Below are positions 56,970 through 64,000 of a stretch of DNA of 64,000 bases, piece after piece (within the stretch, counting starts at the first letter, position 1; each line of letters starts with the position of its first letter). This DNA comes from Mycobacterium kiyosense. Lineage in GTDB: Bacteria; Actinomycetota; Actinomycetes; Mycobacteriales; Mycobacteriaceae. The position numbers and the translations under genes were made by a program. The notes under the pieces were generated by a model. It did not search any database. It was not told where the DNA came from and worked only from the letters and a program-made list of their open reading frames with translations. The DNA lies in assembly GCA_021654635.1 (NCBI GenBank), contig AP025179.1, forward strand, positions 4,588,001 to 4,652,000, written 5' to 3'.

Positions 56970-58061
56970 ATGGAATCGATTACGCGCGTCGGAGTGTGGG
57001 GCGTCGGAATGACGGGCAGCGCGGTGGTGCAGCTCGTCGCACGGAATCATGCCCTGGAGCTGGTCGCGGGCCTGGGCTACGACTCGGGAAAAGACGGCCG
57101 CGACGTAGGCGAATTGGCGGGTGCGGGCCCGCTGGGCGTCGGGCTCACGCTGGACCCGCAGGAGTTCATCGACGCGGCCCCCGATGTCGCGGTCTATCTG
57201 GCTCGTGATCTGGGCTCCTTCGCTGCCGACGACGATCTGGTTCGGTTACTCGAGGCCGGCATCAACACCATCACCGCGTTGCCCTACGCGAACCTGGGCT
57301 TCCGCAGCGAGGAGGTCCGGCGGCGCTTCGGTGACGCGGCCGACCGGGGCGGCGCCACCTTCATGGTGTCGGGCATCGATCCGGATTACGTGTGGGAACG
57401 CCAGGTCTTGACCGCATCGGGCCTGTGCGGGGAACTGGACGGCATCCACATCACCGAGATTTTTCGCGGCGACACATTGGGTGCGCAGATGATGCCGCTG
57501 TTCGGCTTCGGACTGCCGGTCGAACAGGTGCGCAACGACACCGTCTTCCAGAACTTTGTTCGCAATTACATTGCGCCGTCGATGAATTGGGGTTGCGAAC
57601 AAATGGGGGTGCACCTCGATGAGGTCACCGTACGGTCGATCAGCGAACCCACCGATCAACGGATCCAGCATCCACTGATCACCATCGAACCGGGCACGGT
57701 GGGCCTGTCGATCACGCGAATCGAAGGCTGGATCGGTGGCCGGGTCTTCGCGACGCAGGACATCAAATATCACGTCGGCGTCAACCGGCCGGTGGAGGCA
57801 CCTGTCGACGAGTGCTGGATCGTCGAACTGGAAGGCCGTCCGTCGGTGAGAGTTGTCATAGAGTCGCTGGCATCGGTCCGCGACGGCACCAATCGCTACG
57901 CCGACGATCCGAACTCCATCCCGCCGGGTTATTGGATCACCGCCGGACCGTTGGTGAGAGCGATCCCGGTAGCGCTCGCCGCCGCCCCCGGCATCAAGGA
58001 GCCCGAGGCGCCCGAAATGCGTTACGTCCAGCCAAGGACGGCCCGGGTCTCTGCGAGATGA
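56970..58061 (+). CDS. DapB-like NAD(P)-binding oxidoreductase (amine-dehydrogenase/dihydrodipicolinate-reductase-like)
   Basis: The protein has 363 residues. VGVWGVGMTGSAVVQL (7-22) is the nucleotide-binding loop, and the C-terminal domain holds SGIDPDYVWERQ and EIFRGD. This family of actinobacterial proteins, related to dihydrodipicolinate reductase, occurs with lipid and steroid genes but is poorly characterised. A paralogue follows at 58160. Its promoter region contains the overlapping palindromes at 56880. The substrate is unknown. Confidence 0.8.
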   Translation: MESITRVGVWGVGMTGSAVVQLVARNHALELVAGLGYDSGKDGRDVGELAGAGPLGVGLTLDPQEFIDAAPDVAVYLARDLGSFAADDDLVRLLEAGINTITALPYANLGFRSEEVRRRFGDAADRGGATFMVSGIDPDYVWERQVLTASGLCGELDGIHITEIFRGDTLGAQMMPLFGFGLPVEQVRNDTVFQNFVRNYIAPSMNWGCEQMGVHLDEVTVRSISEPTDQRIQHPLITIEPGTVGLSITRIEGWIGGRVFATQDIKYHVGVNRPVEAPVDECWIVELEGRPSVRVVIESLASVRDGTNRYADDPNSIPPGYWITAGPLVRAIPVALAAAPGIKEPEAPEMRYVQPRTARVSAR

Positions 58062-58159
58062 GCGGTTTCGGTGCGGCGGCAGGCTGTCACACTGCCGACT
58101 GGGGAGGTGGCCGAGTCACATCGACGATCCGACCCGCACGACTGAGTTAAGGAGCGCAA

Positions 58160-59227
58160 ATGCGCACTGCCACAGCAAAACCCGTGCAGGTCATCCAGTG
58201 GGCGACCGGCCGGGCCGGGGTACCGGCATTGCGCGCGATCATCGAGCGCCCCGACACCGATCTCGTCGGGCTCTACGTGAGTTCCCCCGACAAGGACGGC
58301 AAGGACGCCGGAGAACTGTGTGGGCTGGCTCCGGTAGGAATCGCGGCGACCCGCGACGCCCGCGCTCTGCTGGAGGGGCCGGGAGACGTAGTTTCCTACA
58401 GCGCCACCGACGTCGGCCGACTCGAGGAGGTCGTCGACGACCTGTGCGCGATCCTGGAATCAGGCAAGGACCTGGTTACCATCACCCCAACCCAGCTGTT
58501 CCACATCCCCACCGCCGACCCGGCAATCGTCTCGCGCCTGCGGCAAGCATGCGCGAGCGGCAATTCTTCGCTGCACTTCACCGGTATCTTCCCCGGTTTC
58601 CTGTGCGACTCACTGATCTTCTCGCTGACGAACCTGTCGCACCGGATCGAGTCGGTCACGATGGCCGAGATGTTGGAAATCTCCAGTTACGACCCCGCGA
58701 TGCTCAAAGCGCTGGGTTTCGGCGAGCATCCGGATGCCGATGCGCAGGGGTTCTCACCGGACTTCCTGAACTTCTACTGGGAGTCGATCCTGCACTACCT
58801 CGCCGAGGCGTTCGATATCACTTTCGACGAGATCCGGCATTTCCGCGAAACTGCGGTCACCGACACGGCGTTCGTCACCACCAGCGGTCTGGATGTTCCG
58901 GCGGGCTGTATCGCGGCGTTGCACTGGGGACTCGAGGGCCTCATCGACGGAAACCGCCGGCTGTGCGTGGAGCACTATGAGCGACTCGATCCCGCCATCG
59001 CCCCGCACTGGCCCCAGCCCCCGCAGCGGGGCGGTTACCGGTTCACCATCGTCGGGCAGCCCGGCATCACCGTCGACATCGCCTTCGAAGGCACCGATCC
59101 TCTCACCGACGCAATGGTCACCACTTCCAACCGTGCCGTCAATGTGCTGGCGGCCGTCCACGCCGCGCCGGCCGGCATCATCGAGTCCTTCTCCGACCTC
59201 CCCTTCGTTCCGGGCCAGATGGCGTAG
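58160..59227 (+). CDS. DapB-like NAD(P)-binding oxidoreductase, paralogue
   Basis: The protein has 355 residues. IQWATGRAGVPALRAII gives the dinucleotide loop, followed by VGLYVSSPDKDGKDAGELCG, a segment shared by DapB-like actinobacterial oxidoreductases (compare GYDSGKDGRDVGEL in 56970). FHIPTADP and HFTGIFPGFLCD are in the substrate domain. It follows a 98-bp gap with AAGGAGCGCAA before the ATG. Two tandem paralogues suggest sequential or heteromeric reduction; this is inference. Confidence 0.8.
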   Translation: MRTATAKPVQVIQWATGRAGVPALRAIIERPDTDLVGLYVSSPDKDGKDAGELCGLAPVGIAATRDARALLEGPGDVVSYSATDVGRLEEVVDDLCAILESGKDLVTITPTQLFHIPTADPAIVSRLRQACASGNSSLHFTGIFPGFLCDSLIFSLTNLSHRIESVTMAEMLEISSYDPAMLKALGFGEHPDADAQGFSPDFLNFYWESILHYLAEAFDITFDEIRHFRETAVTDTAFVTTSGLDVPAGCIAALHWGLEGLIDGNRRLCVEHYERLDPAIAPHWPQPPQRGGYRFTIVGQPGITVDIAFEGTDPLTDAMVTTSNRAVNVLAAVHAAPAGIIESFSDLPFVPGQMA

Positions 59228-59304
59228 CGTCGCCGACCTCGGGGCCGGAGATTGCCGTCGACCAGCAGGATTCACCTGCTGGTCGAGCAGCGACCGGCAG
59301 AGTA

Positions 59305-59320
59305 GTTAACGATCGTAAAC
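59305..59320. promoter_or_regulatory. near-palindrome GTTAACGATCGTAAAC (AACG-NN-CGTT family)
   Basis: A 16-bp dyad with one symmetric mismatch pair, upstream of the DUF1295 gene (start about 59406). It is the same motif family as 44475-44490 and 55930-55946. Confidence 0.45.
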
Positions 59321-59405
59321 TCTGTGCCGTATCAATGCCTGAAATGACTTACATATGCTTCGAAATCTACGTGACCGATCGTTTCCGATTTGTTAGAGTG
59401 TGCGG

Positions 59406-60299
59406 GTGAATAGTTTGGTCAGCAGCTTGGGCGTGAATCCGTCCAGCAATCTCAGCGTCTTCCTGTTCTGCACCATCTTCACCTTCTCGGTGGTGACCAT
59501 CCTGTGGCTGGTAGGCCTGCTGCAGGGCAATCACTCGATGATGGACGGCTGGTACGGCTTCGCCTTCGCGGTGCCGGCGTTGCTCGCGTACCTGATCGTC
59601 GGGGCCCAATCGGTCACCGCGGCGCTGCTGCTGTTCATGGTGATGCTGCACGGCGGCCGACTGGGCTGGTACCTGGCCGCGCGCTGGCGTCGATACGTAC
59701 CCGTCCACGGCGGCGACCCGCGCTACCTGAACTTCGTCAAGGAGATGACGCCCGGCTACTGGTGGAAGAGCTTCTTCCGGGTGATGGAGCCCCAGGCGGT
59801 GATCATCGTGCTGATCGGAATGCCCGCCGTGGTGGGCATTTTGGCGAACCGAGCGCCCAACGGCGGCATCGGACCCGTGGCATTCATCGGCCTGTTGGTG
59901 TTCATGGTGGGCCTGTACTTCGAGACGGTGGCCGACGCGCAGCTGCAGTCATTCCTGGCACTGGAACAACGTCCTCGCTACCTGAACACCGGCGTCTGGA
60001 AGTACAGCCGCCACCCGAACTACTTCGGTACCACCACGGTGTGGTGGGGCATGTGGCTGGTGGCTGTCGCCGGCAACCCCACTTACTGGTGGACCGTCGT
60101 CGGCCCGGTCATCAACACCATCATGCTGACGTCAGTGCTGGGTTCGGCGTTCCAGGACAACTACATGGGCGTGCGGCCCGAGTATCAAGAGCTGATGGCC
60201 CGCACCCGCCGATTCCTGCCGCTGCCCCTGTCCGCCGACGCCATCGCGCGCAACCAGGCCCGGCTGGCCGAGCAGCGCGCGACGGCAAACGCACGTTGA
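59406..60299 (+). CDS. DUF1295 / steroid-5-alpha-reductase-like membrane protein
   Basis: The protein has about 297 residues (GTG at 59406; 59400 is also possible). Six or more hydrophobic segments are followed by GVWKYSRHPNYFG and EYQELMARTRRFLPL at the end. This is the signature of DUF1295 proteins, related to steroid 5-alpha-reductases and isoprenylcysteine methyltransferases. NADPH-linked reduction of an isoprenoid or steroid in the membrane is suggested by the family. It ends one base before the FAD oxidoreductase start, so the two are coupled. Confidence 0.86.
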   Translation: MNSLVSSLGVNPSSNLSVFLFCTIFTFSVVTILWLVGLLQGNHSMMDGWYGFAFAVPALLAYLIVGAQSVTAALLLFMVMLHGGRLGWYLAARWRRYVPVHGGDPRYLNFVKEMTPGYWWKSFFRVMEPQAVIIVLIGMPAVVGILANRAPNGGIGPVAFIGLLVFMVGLYFETVADAQLQSFLALEQRPRYLNTGVWKYSRHPNYFGTTTVWWGMWLVAVAGNPTYWWTVVGPVINTIMLTSVLGSAFQDNYMGVRPEYQELMARTRRFLPLPLSADAIARNQARLAEQRATANAR

Positions 60300-60300
60300 G

Positions 60301-61857
60301 ATGTATGACGCCATCGTCGTGGGCGGCGGCCACCACGGTCTGACCTGTGCCACCTATCTCGCCCGGGCCGGCAAGCGGGTCGTAGTCCTCGAACGCAATC
60401 CGTGGCTCGGCGGCATGACCTACTCGCGCGAAACCGTGGCCGAGGCGCCAGGATTCGTGATGAACCCGTGCGCGGTGGATCTGCTGTTCACCAACCTGGA
60501 GCCGTCAATCATCAGCGAGCTTCGCCTGGAATCGTTCGGCCTGCGCCAAGCGAGTCCGGAACCGTGGGGCGCCTACCTGGGGCCGGAAGGTCAGTCGATC
60601 GGGCTGTGGCGTTCGCTCGACCGTACCGTCGAAGAGATCCGGCGATACTCGAAACGAGATGCCTCAAAGTTCGCTCAGCTGTGCGAAATGTGGTGCGACT
60701 TCTGGTATGTGGCGGCGCCCTATCTGATGGATCACCCCACCCGGCCGCGGGTCAAGACGGTCGCGGAGCTGGGCTGGCGGGCGGTACGCAAACGCCGCAA
60801 TCTCGCACCCGTCGCGCGGATGTTGATGGCTTCGCCGCATCAGCTCATCGAGACGATGTTCGAGTCCGAAGAGGTCAAGTCGCTGTTGGCGATCTACGCC
60901 TCCGGTTCGGAAGCTCCGCTGCGCGAACCGGGCTCGGGTGCGGTGCTCGGGGTGATCATGATGCACATCGGCTGGGGCATCAAACGCCCGATCGGTGGCA
61001 TGGCCGAGTTCACCAAAGCGCTATCGGCCTGCCTGCGCCATCACGGCGGCGAGACCCGCACCGACGCAGCGGTCGAAGAGATCCTGGTCCGCGGCGGGCA
61101 GGCCGCCGGCGTACGACTGGCCAGCGGCGAGGTGTTGTCCGCCAAACAGGTTGTCGCAGCGGTCGATCCGGTTTCGCTGATGTGCAAGCTCGTCGACCCG
61201 GCGCATGTGTCGGAGCCGGTTCTCGACGAGGTCCGTAACATCCGAATCAACGGCTGGGGCATCAACAACGCCAAGATCGACGTCGCGCTGTCCGAGCGTC
61301 CAAAACTGTTGTGCGACAGGCCAGAGCTCTGGGGCAGCTATATGCTGATCGGCGACTCCAAGGATTACGTCGACCGGGCCCTCGACACCGCGATGCACGG
61401 CCGCATACCGTCCGAGACGCCGATGTGGGCCCTGATGCCCTCGGCGTTCGACCGATCACAGGTGCCGCCGGGCGATTCCGGAGACACGATGTACCTGTTC
61501 TGCACCGCGGTCCCGCAGAACTTCGCCGATGGCAGCGACTGGCAGCAACACCGCGAACCTTACGCGGCGCAAGCGATCCGCAAGGTCGACGAGTTGGCCC
61601 CCGGCTTCGGCGACAGCGTCATCGGCAGCTGGGTGAAGAGTCCCGACGAACTGCGGGAGATGACGTACGAGGGCAGCTACGTCGTTGCCGACATGTCGCT
61701 GAATCAGATGGGACCCAATCGTCCGACCGCGGCGCTGGCTGGCTACCGCACCCCCATCCCCGGTCTGTGGCATACCGGGGCGGGTGCGCACCCGATGGGC
61801 GGTGTGCACGGCTGGGCAGGCAGGACCACCGCTCGCACCGTCCTCAAATCGCTCTAG
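60301..61857 (+). CDS. CrtO/phytoene-desaturase-like FAD oxidoreductase
   Basis: The protein has 518 residues. DAIVVGGGHHGLTCATYLARAGKRVVVLE in parts (3-31) is the FAD-binding start typical of CrtO-type and phytoene-desaturase-like flavoproteins. GMAEFTKALSACLRHHGGE is the middle motif, and the end GAGAHPMGGVHGWAGRTTAR gives the second FAD contact. His-His replaces the common His-Asn in the GGGHNG motif. It likely oxidises or desaturates a polyprenyl or steroid substrate with the adjacent DUF1295 protein. Confidence 0.87.
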   Translation: MYDAIVVGGGHHGLTCATYLARAGKRVVVLERNPWLGGMTYSRETVAEAPGFVMNPCAVDLLFTNLEPSIISELRLESFGLRQASPEPWGAYLGPEGQSIGLWRSLDRTVEEIRRYSKRDASKFAQLCEMWCDFWYVAAPYLMDHPTRPRVKTVAELGWRAVRKRRNLAPVARMLMASPHQLIETMFESEEVKSLLAIYASGSEAPLREPGSGAVLGVIMMHIGWGIKRPIGGMAEFTKALSACLRHHGGETRTDAAVEEILVRGGQAAGVRLASGEVLSAKQVVAAVDPVSLMCKLVDPAHVSEPVLDEVRNIRINGWGINNAKIDVALSERPKLLCDRPELWGSYMLIGDSKDYVDRALDTAMHGRIPSETPMWALMPSAFDRSQVPPGDSGDTMYLFCTAVPQNFADGSDWQQHREPYAAQAIRKVDELAPGFGDSVIGSWVKSPDELREMTYEGSYVVADMSLNQMGPNRPTAALAGYRTPIPGLWHTGAGAHPMGGVHGWAGRTTARTVLKSL

Positions 61858-61871
61858 TCACAGGCATATTG

Positions 61872-62639
61872 GTGGCCGGCAACATTTCGGCGGACGGCCC
61901 GGACTCCGGCGCAGTCCTGGAAGCCAAGGTCCAAAGGGTACTGATCTGGACCGGACCGGTGATGATGGTCTTATTCCTGATCTCGTTCTGGCTGGGCGGC
62001 TTCCTGCCGCCGCATCGCCCCTGGGCGACGTCGGAACAAATCGCCAACCTGTACAACGCACACCCCACGATGATTAGGGTCAATCTCGTCGTCACCATGG
62101 CGGCCTGTGCGCTTTGGGTGCCGTGGGGCGTGGCGATCGGGGGCCAGATCCGGCGGATCCCCGGTGCCAAGGCGCTTGCTGCAACCCAGACGCTGTCGTG
62201 CGCACTCTTCTCGCTCGAGTTCATCTTTCCGGTCGGTATCTGGATGGCGACGGCCTTCCGTTCCGGTGACCGGCCGGTCGACATCACCCGCGCGCTCAAC
62301 GACACCGGGTGGATTCTTTTCGTCCTGGTCATCTGGTCGGTCGAAGTCCAGATGTTCTGCATCGCGGCGGCTGTGCTCATGGACAACCGGCCCGCGCCGA
62401 TTCTTCCCCGCTGGGTCGGCTACCTCACGCTGTGGGCCGCCATCCTCATCATTCCCGCCGGCCTGATTCTGTTCTTCAAGACAGGCCCGTGGGCCTGGAA
62501 TGGAATCCTCGGCTTCTTCGTACCCCTCACCGGGCTCGTCGCCTGGCTTGTGTCGATGACGTGGACGGTGCATAGAGCCCTGACACTCCAGATAGCCGAG
62601 GGCGCCGGGCCAGAAGACACTCGTATGCTGCGATCATGA
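61872..62639 (+). CDS. six-TM integral membrane protein, paralogue 3 of 3
   Basis: The protein has about 255 residues from the GTG at 61872 (TTG at 61869 is possible). The open frame further upstream is inside the FAD gene. GGFLPPHRPW, LPRWVGYLTLW and AWNGILGFF align with the proteins at 4146 and 41365. Here it lies between an FAD oxidoreductase and a P450 whose ATG overlaps its stop. The function is unknown, but the repeated placement beside redox genes is notable. Confidence 0.72.
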   Translation: MAGNISADGPDSGAVLEAKVQRVLIWTGPVMMVLFLISFWLGGFLPPHRPWATSEQIANLYNAHPTMIRVNLVVTMAACALWVPWGVAIGGQIRRIPGAKALAATQTLSCALFSLEFIFPVGIWMATAFRSGDRPVDITRALNDTGWILFVLVIWSVEVQMFCIAAAVLMDNRPAPILPRWVGYLTLWAAILIIPAGLILFFKTGPWAWNGILGFFVPLTGLVAWLVSMTWTVHRALTLQIAEGAGPEDTRMLRS

Positions 62640-64000
62640 CCGCAACGAAGCGGAATCGATTGCCTCCCGGTCCACCGCTCCCCCGGTCGGTGCAGACCGC
62701 GCTGATGCTGCGCTACTGGCCACGCTTCGTGGCCGCCTGCCGGCGCCGGTACGGCAGCGTGTTCGCGTTGCGCATCGCGACCATGGGGACGCTCGTCTAC
62801 CTCGACGACCCCGCCGACATCAAGGCCGTCTTCGCCGGTGATCCCGCCGTTTACCATGCTGGCGAAGCGAATTCGTTGCTCGCGGGGTTCGTGGGCGAAA
62901 GTTCGGTGCTGGTGATCGACGGAGACCTGCACCGTGACCGGCGACGTCTGATGATCGCGCCGTTCCAGCGCGACGCCGTCACACGCCAAGCCGGTGTGAT
63001 TTCCGAGATTGCCGCGGCCAGCGTCAACAGCTGGCCGGTGGGGGTGGAATTCCCGGTGGCGCCCAAGATGTCCGAGATCACCCTCGAGGTGATCTTGCGG
63101 ACGGTCATCGGCGCCACCGATCCCGACCGACTCGCCGCATTGCGCGAGGTGATGCCGGCGCTGCTCAACCTGGGCCCGTGGGCCTCGTTGGCAATTGCGA
63201 ATCCCGACCTGCAGCTGCGGCGGCCCTGGCGATATGTGCGCCGCCGCATCGAGGAAGCCGACCGACTCCTATATGCCGAGATTGCCGATCGACGCGCTGC
63301 TACCGATCTTGCCCAGCGCACCGACGTGCTCGCGATGCTGGTGCGGGCCAGCCACGACGACGGTCGAACCATGACCGATTCCGAACTGCGTGACCAACTC
63401 ATGACCCTGCTGGCCGCCGGACATGACACGACCGCCACGGCACTCTCGTGGGCGCTGGAGCGGCTCGTCAGGCATCCCGTCATCCTGCGCCGGGCGGTAC
63501 GCGCAGCCGACGCGAGTGCGGCCGGTGATCCCGCAGGCGACGAGTACCTCGACGCAATCGCCAAGGAAACATTGCGGATTCGCCCCATCGTCTTCGACGT
63601 CGGTCGCGTCCTGACGCGGCCCGTCGACTTTGGCGGGCTACCACCTGCCCGCCGGCGTGATGGTCGCCCCGGGCATCGGGCTGGTTCACGCAAGCCCGGC
63701 GCAATACCCCCATCCGGACCGGTTCGACCCGGACCGGATGCTCGGCACCACGCTCGGTCCCACTACCTGGCTGCCGTTCGGCGGCGGCAATCGGCGTTGT
63801 CTGGGTGCGACATTCGCGATGGTCGAGATGCGAGTCGTACTACGCGAGGTTCTCCGCCGCGTCCAGCTGCGAACGACTGCGGCACGCGATGAACGGCAAC
63901 GCGTGAAGCATGTCATCCTGGCGCCGCACCGCGGCGCTCGAATCTGCATTGAGTCGGTCCGCGGCGCAGCGCCGGCCCCGCTCCCGGCCGCCGAGACACC
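62636..64000 (+). pseudogene. cytochrome P450, one frameshift, 3' end outside window
   Basis: The ATG overlaps the membrane-protein stop. The proline-rich PPGPPLPRS start, the canonical I-helix AAGHDTTATALSW and ETLRIRP (ExxR) are in frame. Near 63634-63638 an extra G moves the frame, after which GYHLPAGVMVAPGIGLVH and the heme motif FGGGNRRCLG continue. No stop is reached before base 64000. It is a mycobacterial P450 of the type with a PPGP leader, different from the two in the 16.7-41 kb block. Confidence 0.83.

Overview
The window is GC-rich actinobacterial DNA, most likely from a Mycobacterium. The evidence is an MmpS/MmpL pair, several F420-type LLM (luciferase-like) oxidoreductases, eight TetR-family regulators, PAPS-sulfotransferase and DUF1214 neighbours, P450, Rieske and thiolase-like proteins of steroid-catabolism type, and frequent GTG/TTG starts with ATGA, GTGA or TTGA overlaps. 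I recognise no rRNA, tRNA, CRISPR array, insertion sequence or phage gene. It reads as a chromosomal region rich in lipid, steroid or xenobiotic catabolism.

Layout. 1-4 kb: the end of a MaoC-like gene, an alpha/beta hydrolase, a TetR gene, and a pair consisting of a beta-sandwich-like protein and an APH-type phosphotransferase. 4.1-8.5 kb (minus): a five-gene overlapping operon (SDR, saccharopine-dehydrogenase-like, SRPBCC, an unknown Cys/His-rich protein, a membrane protein). It is divergent, across a palindrome, from a phosphotransferase-LLM-TetR unit (8.6-11.5 kb). 11.5-16.4 kb: a bile-acid-symporter-like transporter, TetR, a frameshifted SDR, a sulfotransferase and a DUF1214 protein.

16.7-41.3 kb is the most interesting part. 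It is a catabolic block with a ferredoxin, two P450s, two Rieske oxygenases, two SDRs, two acyl-CoA ligases, two aldehyde dehydrogenases, a fused double CaiB/BaiF CoA-transferase and three DUF35/thiolase-like pairs of the ChsH2-Ltp2 retro-aldolase type. Copies of one palindrome, ideally TAAACCT-N9-AGGTTTA, lie before almost every transcription unit of the block. The perfect copy is next to a TetR gene at 40.6-41.3 kb, which suggests a local regulon. The enzyme set fits hydroxylation, CoA activation and retro-aldol side-chain cleavage of a polycyclic or branched substrate; the substrate is not identifiable from sequence.

41.4-50.6 kb: a membrane-protein paralogue, a relic of an FAD oxidoreductase, two LLM genes, a relic of a PEP-utilising enzyme, an FAD oxidoreductase, and a TetR/LLM/beta-sandwich/phosphotransferase group. 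50.6-54.5 kb (minus): MmpS-MmpL-TetR. 54.7-64 kb: a phosphotransferase, TetR, two DapB-like oxidoreductases, a DUF1295 membrane protein, a CrtO-like FAD oxidoreductase, a third membrane-protein paralogue and a P450 running off the end.

Nine genes carry broken frames. Most breaks are single-base excesses in short homopolymers, with intact homology on both sides. I suspect base-calling or assembly errors for many, but the second P450 carries a 19-bp tandem duplication and a 5-bp insertion that may be real. All functional calls come from motif recognition by eye; no database search was run.
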